Part shown: piece after piece, positions 15,490 through 23,793 of the stretch
Layout: each line of letters begins with the position of its first letter
Numbering within the stretch: the first letter of the stretch is position 1
NCBI RefSeq assembly: GCF_014649115.1
Contig: NZ_BMSK01000005.1
Coordinates: 124,001 to 188,000 of the forward strand
Reading direction: 5' to 3'
Origin: Streptomyces eurythermus
GTDB taxonomy: Bacteria > Actinomycetota > Actinomycetes > Streptomycetales > Streptomycetaceae
DNA: 64,000 nt
Notes under the pieces: model-generated
Databases searched by the model: none
Told to the model about the DNA's origin: nothing
Seen by the model: the letters and a program-made list of their open reading frames with translations, nothing else
Position numbers and translations under genes: made by a program

Positions 15490-16425
15490 ATGAACGAACC
15501 CAGGAAGCAGCCCGACGCCGAGGGACGGCGTCAGGCGATCGACATCAGCGACTTCGTGTACGCGGCGACCGGAGCCCGCGTCCGCCGGCTCACCATGCCG
15601 GACGGAAGCCATTGGTTCCCGGCGGTGGATGTCTGCAAGGAACTCGGGCACAGCAACTCTCGGCAGGCTCTCGCCGACCACATGCCCGAAGAGCACCGAG
15701 AGACACTCGAGACCGTCAGTGGAGCTTACGGTCTCAGCATTCCCGCAGGTAGGGAGTGGCGCCGAGACCTGAATCTGATCTCTCTGCAGGGTCTCATCCT
15801 GCTCGTCAACGCCTGCACCAAGCCGGCCTGCATGCCCTTCAAACTGTGGGTCGCCGAAGTCATCGAGACCGTACAGAGGGAGGGTTCTTACACTCTCGAC
15901 AAGGCCGAGGTGCAGTCCGACGAGCCGGGCGCGCCCATCGCCTACGCCATGCCGGAACAGGTCGCGGAGGCCATCGTCCGGCTGGAGGCGCACAACCTCC
16001 GGTTGGACGAGGAACTGGCGAAGGGGCAGCGCGAGTCGATCGAACTGCAGAAGGCCACCCTGGCCGTCCAGCAGGCCATGGTGCGGGCGATGGAGCGGAT
16101 CGCGGACCGGCTCGACGGACTCGCCCTCCCGCGGTCCCTGCCCGGCGCCGATCCGGTGGTGCCGCCTACCACGGAGGCCCTGCTGGCCGACTGGCGGCAG
16201 CGGCTGTCCGTGACGGCGGACGTGTGGGCGGTGGCCGTCGTCATCGCCCCGGTCCTGGTCGAGAAGGGCGAGCTGTGCGAGCCGCTGGAGTCCATCGCGG
16301 CGCGGACCGGCCTGTCCGTGCACCGCGTCAACGAGTGCCTGCGGCTGTTGCGCAAGCACGCCTGCATCCGCTCGCGGGGCGGCACGGAGGATGGAGCGCC
16401 GGTGTACGTGCTCAACCAAGGCTGA
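15490..16425 (+). CDS. BRO-N domain DNA-binding protein (311 aa)
   Basis: Residues 15-125 look like a BRO-N (phage antirepressor) domain: RLTMPDGSHWFPAVDVCKELGHSN, then LISLQGLILLVNACTKP and FKLWVAEVIETVQREGSY. A coiled-coil-like helix follows (about 165-210). The C-terminal 85 residues carry a helix-turn-helix-like segment (LESIAARTGLSVHRVNECLRLLR). No other phage gene is near, so it is a domesticated or standalone regulator. Its AT-richer promoter and mildly different codon use hint at transfer. A bidirectional terminator isolates it from the bkd operon. Confidence 0.85.
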   Translation: MNEPRKQPDAEGRRQAIDISDFVYAATGARVRRLTMPDGSHWFPAVDVCKELGHSNSRQALADHMPEEHRETLETVSGAYGLSIPAGREWRRDLNLISLQGLILLVNACTKPACMPFKLWVAEVIETVQREGSYTLDKAEVQSDEPGAPIAYAMPEQVAEAIVRLEAHNLRLDEELAKGQRESIELQKATLAVQQAMVRAMERIADRLDGLALPRSLPGADPVVPPTTEALLADWRQRLSVTADVWAVAVVIAPVLVEKGELCEPLESIAARTGLSVHRVNECLRLLRKHACIRSRGGTEDGAPVYVLNQG

Positions 16426-16440
16426 CGGGCACTGAATGAC

Positions 16441-16481
16441 GAAGGGGGCGGTCGCAAGAGATAGTTGCGGCCGTCCCCTTC
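16441..16481. terminator. Strong bidirectional terminator
   Basis: A 17-bp stem (16441-16457 with 16465-16481, two G-T pairs) closes a 7-nt loop GAGATAG. It lies between the convergent BRO-N and bkdC genes, with AAG/CTT-rich flanks. Confidence 0.85.
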
Positions 16482-16510
16482 ACTTGTCAGAGGTTACCCA
16501 CCGACGGGCC

Positions 16511-17920
16511 TCAACCCCAGGTGATCAACCGCTTCGGCTGCTCGAGAATCGCCGCCACGTCCGCCAGCACCTTCGAGCCCAGCTCGCCGTCGACCAGGCG
16601 GTGGTCGAAGGACAGGGCCAGAGTCGTGACCTGACGCGGCTTCACCTTGCCCTTGTGGACCCACGGCTGGAGCTTGATCGCGCCGACCGCGAGGATCGCG
16701 GACTCGCCGGGGTTCAGCAGGGGCGTACCGGTGTCGACGCCGAAGACGCCGACGTTGGTGATGGTCACCGTGCCGCCCTGCATCGCCGCCGGTGAGGTCT
16801 TGCCCTCGCGGGCCGTCGTCACCAGTTCGCCGAGCGCCTCGGCCAGCTGCGGGAGCGTCTTGTCGTGCGCGTCCTTGATGTTCGGCACGATCAGCCCACG
16901 GGGGGTGGCCGCCGCGATACCCAGATTGACGTAGTGCTTGAGCACGATCTCCTGGTTGGCCTCGTCCCAGGAGGCGTTGATCTCCGGGTTGCGCTTGATG
17001 GCGACCAGCAGGGCCTTGGCGATCAGCAGGAGCGGGTTGACCCGCAGGCCCTGCATGTCCTTGTCCTGCTTCAGCTCCTCGACCAGCCGCATCGTGCGGG
17101 TCACGTCCACCGTCACGAACTCGGTGACGTGCGGTGCCGTGAACGCCGACCCGACCATCGCCTGCGCGGTGGCCTTGCGGACGCCCTTGACCGGGACGCG
17201 GGTCTCGCGCGCGGTGTCGTACGACGCCGCGGGCGCCGGGGCCGCGGCGGCGGCCGGGGCGACCGGCGCCGGTGCGGTGGCGGGGGCCTCGGTGACCGGT
17301 GCGGCGGCGCTCGGGGCGGCCGCCGCGTGGACGTCCTCGCGGGTGATGACTCCGTCCGGGCCGGACGGGGTGACCGAGGCCAGGTCGACGCCGAGGTCCT
17401 TGGCCAGCTTGCGCACCGGGGGCTTGGCCAGCGGGCGGGACTTCTCGGCGAGCGTCGCGCCGTGGCCGTTCAGCTCGGCCTGGATCGCCTGCGCCGGCCC
17501 CGGCACATCGGCCTGCGGGCCCTTGCGGGGGCGGCGCTTGGTCGAGGTGGTGGCCACGCCGTAGCCGACCAGCACCGGCTGGCGGCCCGCCGGCTCGGGC
17601 TCCTCCGCGGCCGGGGCGGGCTGCTCGGCGGGCACCTCGGGGGCCTCGGGCGCGGCGGCGCCGGCCACGGCGACCGTGATGATGGGCGTGCCCACGTCCA
17701 CCGTGGTGCCCTCGGGGAAGCGCAGCTCGCGCACCACGCCGTCGTAGGGGATGGGCAGTTCGACGGCGGCCTTCGCCGTCTCGACCTCGCACACCACCTG
17801 GCCGTCGGTGACCGTGTCACCCGGCTGGACGTACCACTTGAGGATCTCGGCCTCGGTGAGCCCCTCGCCCACGTCGGGCATCTTGAACTCGCGTACGGAC
17901 GCATCCGTCATCGTCGTCAC
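16511..17920 (-). CDS. bkdC: Branched-chain 2-oxoacid dehydrogenase E2, dihydrolipoyl acyltransferase (469 aa), operon 1
   Basis: The E2 core of the complex moves the acyl group from lipoate to CoA. An N-terminal lipoyl domain carries the lipoyl-lysine motif VETAKAAVE near residue 50. An Ala/Pro-rich linker follows, then a peripheral-subunit-binding domain (VRKLAKDLGVDLASVTPSGPDG, about 165-195). A second Ala/Pro linker leads to the catalytic domain with His440 and Asp444 in FDHRLVDG. It is the last gene of bkdA-bkdB-bkdC, 10 nt after bkdB. No E3 is present, so lipoamide dehydrogenase must come from elsewhere. Pyruvate specificity cannot be excluded, but the split alpha/beta E1 favours branched-chain substrates. 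Confidence 0.93.
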   Translation of the reverse strand: MTTMTDASVREFKMPDVGEGLTEAEILKWYVQPGDTVTDGQVVCEVETAKAAVELPIPYDGVVRELRFPEGTTVDVGTPIITVAVAGAAAPEAPEVPAEQPAPAAEEPEPAGRQPVLVGYGVATTSTKRRPRKGPQADVPGPAQAIQAELNGHGATLAEKSRPLAKPPVRKLAKDLGVDLASVTPSGPDGVITREDVHAAAAPSAAAPVTEAPATAPAPVAPAAAAAPAPAASYDTARETRVPVKGVRKATAQAMVGSAFTAPHVTEFVTVDVTRTMRLVEELKQDKDMQGLRVNPLLLIAKALLVAIKRNPEINASWDEANQEIVLKHYVNLGIAAATPRGLIVPNIKDAHDKTLPQLAEALGELVTTAREGKTSPAAMQGGTVTITNVGVFGVDTGTPLLNPGESAILAVGAIKLQPWVHKGKVKPRQVTTLALSFDHRLVDGELGSKVLADVAAILEQPKRLITWG

Positions 17921-17930
17921 GTCCCTCTCC

Positions 17931-18908
17931 TCAGTACGCCAGCGAGCGGTCGACGGCGTCGAGCACGCGGTCCAGGTCGGGCAGGTACTCCTCCTCCAGG
18001 CGGGCCGGCGGGTACGGGGCGTGGTAGCCGCCGACCCGGAGCACCGGTGCCTCCAGGTGGTAGAAGCAGCGCTCGGTGATCCGCGCGGCGATCTCCGCGC
18101 CGGAGCCGAAGAACACCGGCGCCTCGTGCACCACGACCAGGCGGCGGGTCTTCTCCACCGAGGCCTGGATCGAGTCGAAGTCCAGCGGGCTGACCGAGCG
18201 CAGGTCCAGCACCTCCAGGTGCTTGCCCTCCTCGGCCGCCGCGTCCGCCACCTCCTGGCACAGCTTCACCATCGGGCCGTAGGCCGCCAGGGTCAGGTCC
18301 GTGCCCTCGCGGACGACGCGCGCCTTGTGCAGCGGGGCCGGGATCGCCTCGGGGTCGACCTCGGCCTTGTCCCAGTAGCGCCGCTTGGGCTCGAAGTAGA
18401 TCACCGGGTCGTCGCTCTGGATGGCCTGCTGCATCATCCAGTACGCGTCCGAGGCGTTCGACGGCGAGACCACCTTCAGGCCCGCCACATGGGCGAACAG
18501 CGCCTCCGGCGACTCGGAGTGGTGCTCGACCGCGCCGATGCCGCCGCCGTAGGGGATCCGCACGACGACCGGCAGCTTGACCTTGCCCAGCGAGCGGGCG
18601 TGCATCTTCGCCAGCTGGGTGACGATCTGGTCGTAGGCCGGGAAGACGAAGCCGTCGAACTGGATCTCCACCACCGGGCGGTAGCCGCGCAGGGCCAGGC
18701 CGATCGCGGTGCCGACGATGCCGGACTCGGCCAGCGGGGTGTCGATGACCCGGTCCTCGCCGAAGTCCTTCTGCAGGCCGTCCGTCACCCGGAAGACACC
18801 GCCGAGCTTGCCGACGTCCTCGCCCATGATCAGGACCTTGGGATCGGCGTCCAGGGCGCGGCGCAGCGACTCGTTGATGGCCTTGGCCATCGCCATCTTC
18901 TCGGCCAT
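17931..18908 (-). CDS. bkdB: 2-oxoacid dehydrogenase E1 component beta subunit (325 aa), operon 1
   Basis: The transketolase-like pyrimidine domain and C-terminal domain of the split E1. Typical segments are VLIMGEDVGKLGGVFRVTDGL, RIPYGGGIGAVEHHSESPE and the C-terminal DLDRVLDAVDRSLAY. With bkdA it forms the alpha2beta2 thiamine-diphosphate decarboxylase for branched 2-oxoacids, which supplies starter units for branched fatty acids. The start is set at ATG 18908 (MAEKMAMAK), one nucleotide after the bkdA stop; ATG 18926 would overlap bkdA by 17 nt. Confidence 0.94.
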   Translation of the reverse strand: MAEKMAMAKAINESLRRALDADPKVLIMGEDVGKLGGVFRVTDGLQKDFGEDRVIDTPLAESGIVGTAIGLALRGYRPVVEIQFDGFVFPAYDQIVTQLAKMHARSLGKVKLPVVVRIPYGGGIGAVEHHSESPEALFAHVAGLKVVSPSNASDAYWMMQQAIQSDDPVIYFEPKRRYWDKAEVDPEAIPAPLHKARVVREGTDLTLAAYGPMVKLCQEVADAAAEEGKHLEVLDLRSVSPLDFDSIQASVEKTRRLVVVHEAPVFFGSGAEIAARITERCFYHLEAPVLRVGGYHAPYPPARLEEEYLPDLDRVLDAVDRSLAY

Positions 18909-18909
18909 C

Positions 18910-20127
18910 TCAGTGACCCCCTTCATCGGCGAACGACGCCTGGTAGGCAGCGAACTGGGCGCGCTCCTCGTCCACGAGCGCGTGTCCGTCCGCGTACACG
19001 TTCTCGAAGAGGGCGAACCGGTCCGGGTCGGGCATGGCGCGGACCGCTTCGCGCACTCGCTTGCCCAACGCCTCGGACTCGGCCTCGAGTTCCGCGAAGA
19101 ATCCCTCGTCCGCGTGGTTCGATGCCTCCAGGTAGCGGTGCAGGCGCAGGATCGGGTCCTTCGCCTCCCAGGCCTGCCGCTCCTCGTCGCCCCGGTAGCG
19201 GGTGGGGTCGTCGGAGGTGGTGTGGGCGCCCATGCGGTAGGTGTACGCCTCGACCAGGGTGGGGCCCTCGCCGTTGCGGGCGCGCTCCAGCGCCCGCTTG
19301 GTGACCGCGAGACAGGCCAGCACGTCGTTGCCGTCGACCCGGACGCCCGGGAAGCCGTAGCCCTGGGCGCGCTGGTACAGCGGGACGCGGGTCTGCTTCT
19401 CGGTCGGCTCGGAGATCGCCCACTGGTTGTTCTGGCAGAAGAACACCACGGGGGCGTTGTAGACCGCGGAGAAGGTGAAGGACTCGGCCACGTCGCCCTG
19501 GCTGGAGGCGCCGTCGCCGAAGTAGGCGATGACCGCCGAGTCCGCGCCGTCCTTGGCCACGCCCATCGCGTAACCGGTGGCGTGCAGCGCCTGGGAGCCG
19601 ATGACGATCGTGTACAGGTGGAAGTTGTTGCTGTTCGGGTCCCAGCCGCCGTTGTTCACGCCGCGGAACATGCCGAGCAGGTTGGTCGGGTCCACACCGC
19701 GGCACCAGGCGACGCCGTGCTCGCGGTAGGTCGGGAAGACGTAGTCGTCCGGACGGGTGGCGCGGCCCGAGCCGATCTGGGCGGCCTCCTGTCCCAGCAG
19801 GGAGGCCCACAGGCCCAGCTCGCCCTGGCGCTGCAGGGCGGTGGCCTCGGCGTCGAAGCGGCGGGTGAGCACCATGTCGCGGTACAGGCCGCGCAGTTCC
19901 TCGGGGGTGATGCCGGCGACGTAGGCGTCGTACTCGGCGTTCGCGACCCGCTCGCCCTCGGGCGTCAGGAGCTGTACGAGGTCGGGGTCGGTGCTCTTCT
20001 TCGCGGTACTGCGGGTGGTACGGGTGGTGCGCTTGGTGCCGGTGGCTCCGGTCTTGCTGCCGGTGGTGCCGGCTTTGCCTGCGGCGGTGCGTCGCGGCTT
20101 GCGCGCGGCACTGCTCTCCACGGTCAC
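18910..20127 (-). CDS. bkdA: 2-oxoacid dehydrogenase E1 component alpha subunit (405 aa), operon 1
   Basis: The thiamine-diphosphate-binding half of E1. The ThDP motif runs from GDGASSQGD through to CQNNQW, near residues 210-240. The phosphorylation-loop-like region YRMGAHTTSDDPTRYR is conserved. The first about 48 residues are an unusual Lys/Arg/Thr/Gly-rich low-complexity tail (KTGATGTKRTTRTTRSTAKK) that is probably disordered. GTG 20127 follows GGAGGAG with a 5-nt gap. It leads the operon, and a palindrome lies 190 bp upstream. Confidence 0.93.
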   Translation of the reverse strand: MTVESSAARKPRRTAAGKAGTTGSKTGATGTKRTTRTTRSTAKKSTDPDLVQLLTPEGERVANAEYDAYVAGITPEELRGLYRDMVLTRRFDAEATALQRQGELGLWASLLGQEAAQIGSGRATRPDDYVFPTYREHGVAWCRGVDPTNLLGMFRGVNNGGWDPNSNNFHLYTIVIGSQALHATGYAMGVAKDGADSAVIAYFGDGASSQGDVAESFTFSAVYNAPVVFFCQNNQWAISEPTEKQTRVPLYQRAQGYGFPGVRVDGNDVLACLAVTKRALERARNGEGPTLVEAYTYRMGAHTTSDDPTRYRGDEERQAWEAKDPILRLHRYLEASNHADEGFFAELEAESEALGKRVREAVRAMPDPDRFALFENVYADGHALVDEERAQFAAYQASFADEGGH

Positions 20128-20642
20128 GTGTGCTCCTCCGTCGTTCCGGCCCCCGGGGTTGCCGGTAGGCCAGTGCGGCTCACCTGTTTCGACCACCGGG
20201 CACGGGGTGGGTGCCACTCGGCCGGGAACAGGCGTGACAGGTGCCCCGGCGAGCGCCCTGCAACCATCACGTTACCCAGTGCCCCACATTTCTGTGAAAC
20301 CCCGTTTGACCTGCGATTTTGCTTGGATTTCCAAGTAAATCGAAGGGATGGGAAAGCGTGCTGGTCACAGCCTTGCGACAGGCCCGAGCAAGCGCACGTT
20401 ATCCCGGCGACCCAGGTCACGGGAAGAGTTCGATGTGAGACGGGACTCGTACGCGAAGCGGGAGAAATCCCGTTATTACCGCCCGGTTGCCCGCGTCCGG
20501 AATGCGATGGCGTTACCGGCGGCCCTCCACTGTCACCCGAATGTACGAGCAAATGCCCCGCCCACGACCGAAAGCGACCGTCGGCGACTGCCTGTGACAA
20601 CGCCCAGCTCACGGGCTTCCCATGTGCCCTAACATCTGGCGC
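20128..20642. other. 515-bp divergent intergenic region before bkd operon 1
   Basis: The AT-richest sector of this area, with no convincing gene. It contains the palindromic element at 20314-20342 and, at its right end, a -10-like TAACAT (20630-20635) exactly placed for leaderless transcription of the phosphotransferase from GTG 20643. Confidence 0.55.
20314..20342. promoter_or_regulatory. Interrupted palindrome upstream of bkd operon 1
   Basis: CGATTT-TG-CTTGG-ATTT-CCAAG-T-AAATCG: two nested arm pairs, 6 bp and 5 bp, around a 4-bp centre. The AT-rich centre and arms resemble Lrp/AsnC-type operators. The Lrp-family regulator at 35495 is an obvious candidate ligand. Confidence 0.55.
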
Positions 20643-21686
20643 GTGCCGCGCTCATGTGTACCACCTGTCGTGCCTCACGCGCCCCCTCTGACCGCCCTGC
20701 TGCGCCTGTACGCCGCGGGAACCGCCCTCACCTGTGAGCCGGTCGACCAGGGGTTGCTCAACCGCGGCTACCGGCTGTGCACCACCCGCGGCCGGTACTT
20801 CCTCAAGCACCACTTCGATCCGGACACCGCCGACCCGGCCGCCATCGAGCGCCGGCACCGGGCCACCCAGCGGCTGGCCGACCTCGGCGTCCCGGTCGCC
20901 CCGCCGCTCGCGCACCGCGAGGGCCGCACGGTCGCGGTCGTCGGCGGCCACGCCTACGCCCTGCACCCCTGGGTCGACGGCGGACACCGCCACGGCGGCC
21001 AGCTCACCCGCGCGGAGAGCGCCCGCCTCGGCGCGCTCCTGGGCGCCGTCCACGCCTGTCTGGAGCGGGTGATGCCGCCCAAGGGCCGTACCCGCCCGGC
21101 GACGAGCCCGCACCCCGTGGAGAGCGCCGACCCGGCCGACACCTTCGCCCTCATCGACGACCTGCTGGAGCACGTGCGCCGGCACCGGCCCGCCGACGCC
21201 TTCGACGAACTCGCCCGGCACCGGCTGCTGGAGCGCCGCGCCCTGCTGGAGCAGCACGCGGACCGGCGTCCGCCGCGCGGCGGCCCGGTGGGCTGGGTGC
21301 ACGGCGACTTCCACCCGTTCAACCTGCTCTACAAGGACGACGCCCCGGCCGCCATCGTGGACTGGGACCGGCTCGGGGTGCAGCCGCGCGCGGAGGAGGC
21401 CGTCCGCGCCGCCGCCATCTTCTTCGTACGCCCCTCCGGACGGCTGCACCTGCCCAAAGTGCGGGCCTACGCGCGCGCGTACCGGCGCGCGGCCGGTGCC
21501 ACGCCCTCCGAGCTGGCGGCGGCCGTGCACCGCGTGTGGTGGGAGCGGCTGAACGACTTCTGGATGCTGCGCTGGCACTACGAACGCGGCGACACGCGCG
21601 CGGACTGCCAGTTCCCGGCCGCGTCGGCGCTCGCGGTGTGGTGGACGCGCGAGTACGACGCGGTGTGCGACGCGTTCGTGCGGTGA
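20643..21686 (+). CDS. Phosphotransferase of the APH/choline kinase family (347 aa)
   Basis: A kinase-like fold. The Brenner motif is VHGDFHPFNLLY near residue 220, and the metal-binding Asp is in IVDWDRLG. The N-terminal lobe has VDQGLLNRGYRLCTTRGRYFLKHH, with the ATP-site Lys. The family phosphorylates aminoglycosides, macrolides, homoserine, choline or similar alcohols; the true substrate is unknown. GTG 20643 coincides with the transcription start predicted from TAACAT at 20630-20635, so the mRNA is probably leaderless. It stands alone between the bkd operon and the kinase genes. Confidence 0.86.
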   Translation: MPRSCVPPVVPHAPPLTALLRLYAAGTALTCEPVDQGLLNRGYRLCTTRGRYFLKHHFDPDTADPAAIERRHRATQRLADLGVPVAPPLAHREGRTVAVVGGHAYALHPWVDGGHRHGGQLTRAESARLGALLGAVHACLERVMPPKGRTRPATSPHPVESADPADTFALIDDLLEHVRRHRPADAFDELARHRLLERRALLEQHADRRPPRGGPVGWVHGDFHPFNLLYKDDAPAAIVDWDRLGVQPRAEEAVRAAAIFFVRPSGRLHLPKVRAYARAYRRAAGATPSELAAAVHRVWWERLNDFWMLRWHYERGDTRADCQFPAASALAVWWTREYDAVCDAFVR

Positions 21687-21800
21687 GCGGGCGCCGCCGG
21701 CCTCCACGCGCGCGGTGCGGGGCCGGCGTCACCTCGACGCGTGCGGCGAACGGCCGGCGCCACCTCAGGGTGTCGCCGGCCCGGTCGTCGCCGGTGCGCT

Positions 21801-23450
21801 TCAACCGGCGGTGTCGCCCGCGGTGGTGCCGACGGTCGTGGTGCCCTCGGAGGTGCCGCCGTCGGTCGTGGTCCCGCCGTCGGTCGTGGTGCCGCCCTCG
21901 GTCGTGCCCTGGTCCGTGCCGCCCTCGGTGGTGCCGGCGTCGGTGCCGCCGTTCACCGGGTCCGTGGGCTGCGACGGCGTGGTCTGCGGGCTCGACGGCT
22001 GGCGGCTCGGGGGCGGGGAGGCCGACTGCGACTGGGTGTACGACGGCGTGGTCGCCGGCCCCCCGCCGGTGCCGCCGCCGCTCGTGTTCCACTCACCGGT
22101 CCCCGCCGAGGTGTCCGACGGCTCGCCGGTGTCCTCGTCGGTCGGGGTCGGGGAGGGGGACTCCTTCTCGGTGTTCTTGGAGTGCGTCGTGGTCGGCTTG
22201 GTGTCGGAGCCGTCCTTGCCGCCGTCGCCGTTCGCGCTGTGCAGTGCCAGCGCCACGCCCGCGGAGATCGCGATGACCGCGAGGACGGCGAGGATCCACA
22301 GCTTGCCGCGTCCGCTGCCCCGGTTGCCGTGGCCCTCGAAGCCGCCGTCGTCGCCGCTGCCGTAGCCCGTGGGCAGGATCGGCTGCGGGATCTGCGCGGT
22401 GCCGCCCGCGTCCACCGGGTGCGGCATGACGGTCGTCCCCGCGAAACCGGCCGACGGGTTGTGCCGGCCGTCGGGCGCCTCCACCAGGCCGGTGTTCCAG
22501 GTGCCGGTGTGGCCGCCCTGCTCGTACAGCATCTGCAGGCCGTACTGGACCAGGCCGCGCATCTCCTCGGCCGTCTGGAACCGGTCGTCGGGGTCCTTGG
22601 CGAGGGAGCGCATCACCAGGCCGTCCAGCTCCGGCGGACAGGTGCCGTCGACGACCTGCGACGGCGGCACCGGCATGTCCTGGACGTGCTGGTAGACCAC
22701 GGAGAGCGGCGTCTCCCCGGTGAACGGGGGCCTGAGCGCGAGCAGTTCGTACAGCAGGCAGCCGGTCGCGTACAGGTCGGAGCGGTGGTCGACGGCCTTG
22801 CCGAGCGCCTGCTCCGGGGAGAGGTACTGCGGGGTGCCCATGACCATGCCGGTCTGCGTCATCGTCGTGGACGCGCCGTGCAGGGCGCGGGCGATGCCGA
22901 AGTCCATCACCTTGACGGCACCGCTGTGGGTGATGATGACGTTCGCCGGCTTGATGTCACGGTGCACGATGCCGTGCTGGTGCGAGTAGGCGAGCGCCTC
23001 CAGCACCCCCGAGACGATGATCAGGGCCTGCTCGGGACCCGGCGCCTCGGCGTTCATCAGCAGATCGCGGATGGTGCGGCCCTCGACCAGCTCCATGACG
23101 ATGTACGGCACGGACTGGCCGCCCACCACGTCCTCGCCCGAGTCGTACACGGCGACGATCGCGTGATGGTTCAGCCCCGCGACCGACTGCGCCTCGCGGG
23201 TGAACCGCGCCTTGGAGACCGGGTCTTCGGCCAGGTCCGCGCGGAGCAGCTTGACCGCGACCGTGCGGCCCAGGCGGACGTCCTCGGCGGCGAACACCTC
23301 GGCCATGCCACCCCGGCCGAGCCGGTGCGTGAGCCGGTACCGCCCGTCGCCGACGAGCCCGCCGTTGCCCCACAGCTCCGGCGCGTCCGACATGCCGCCG
23401 CCAGTCGCCTCGGGGTCGGACGGGCCCTGAGAGCGCTGCGTCTGTGCCAT
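21801..23450 (-). CDS. Receptor-type Ser/Thr protein kinase (549 aa)
   Basis: A Hanks-type kinase. The glycine loop is LGRGGMAEV, the ATP Lys is Lys67, the catalytic loop is His163-Arg-Asp165 in IVHRDIKPANV, then the DFG in KVMDFGIAR and the activation-loop Thr cluster in STTMTQTGMVMGTPQYLSPEQ. One membrane helix lies near residues 386-408. The extracellular part is a low-complexity Thr/Ser/Gly/Pro tail without PASTA domains. It includes 6-residue TTTDGG repeats. GAGGA precedes the ATG with good spacing. It is divergent from the second kinase. Confidence 0.94.
   Translation of the reverse strand: MAQTQRSQGPSDPEATGGGMSDAPELWGNGGLVGDGRYRLTHRLGRGGMAEVFAAEDVRLGRTVAVKLLRADLAEDPVSKARFTREAQSVAGLNHHAIVAVYDSGEDVVGGQSVPYIVMELVEGRTIRDLLMNAEAPGPEQALIIVSGVLEALAYSHQHGIVHRDIKPANVIITHSGAVKVMDFGIARALHGASTTMTQTGMVMGTPQYLSPEQALGKAVDHRSDLYATGCLLYELLALRPPFTGETPLSVVYQHVQDMPVPPSQVVDGTCPPELDGLVMRSLAKDPDDRFQTAEEMRGLVQYGLQMLYEQGGHTGTWNTGLVEAPDGRHNPSAGFAGTTVMPHPVDAGGTAQIPQPILPTGYGSGDDGGFEGHGNRGSGRGKLWILAVLAVIAISAGVALALHSANGDGGKDGSDTKPTTTHSKNTEKESPSPTPTDEDTGEPSDTSAGTGEWNTSGGGTGGGPATTPSYTQSQSASPPPSRQPSSPQTTPSQPTDPVNGGTDAGTTEGGTDQGTTEGGTTTDGGTTTDGGTSEGTTTVGTTAGDTAG
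21856..21908. repeat. 18-bp tandem repeats in the kinase tail
   Basis: CCGCCGTCGGTCGTGGT begins at 21856 and 21874, and a variant begins at 21892. The period is 18 bp and each unit encodes TTTDGG-type hexapeptides in the extracellular tail. Replication slippage is the likely origin. Confidence 0.75.
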
Positions 23451-23793
23451 CAGTCCTCGCCGTCGTTTCTGCCCGCGGTGCGCGCGGTGTTGTTACGGTC
23501 TCCGTCGGCCACGCTACAGCCTTCGTGGGGGCCGCCGGTCCGGAACCGCAACCGGGACGGACCCGAGACGGACCGGTCATGAAACCTCCAGCAGGCGCTG
23601 TCGTGCAAATTCTGTGCGCCGGTCGTACATCCCCTGTAACGCTTGCGCGACGCTTCTTGCGCGTACGGTCACGGAACGGGCACCGAGCTTGACGTGTCGG
23701 TGCCCTCCGGCAGACTTGGCCGGGAATGAGACATTCGATCAAGGCCTGTTCGCTGGATCACGGCGCCGGACGGCCAGTGGGGGACGCGGAGAG
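23451..23793. other. Divergent intergenic region between two Ser/Thr kinase genes
   Basis: A perfect inverted repeat GGGCACCGA (23678-23686) / TCGGTGCCC (23697-23705) with a 10-bp spacer lies about 90 bp before the right-hand kinase start. It could be an operator or an mRNA hairpin. No gene is seen; the short frames here are not credible. Confidence 0.5.
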
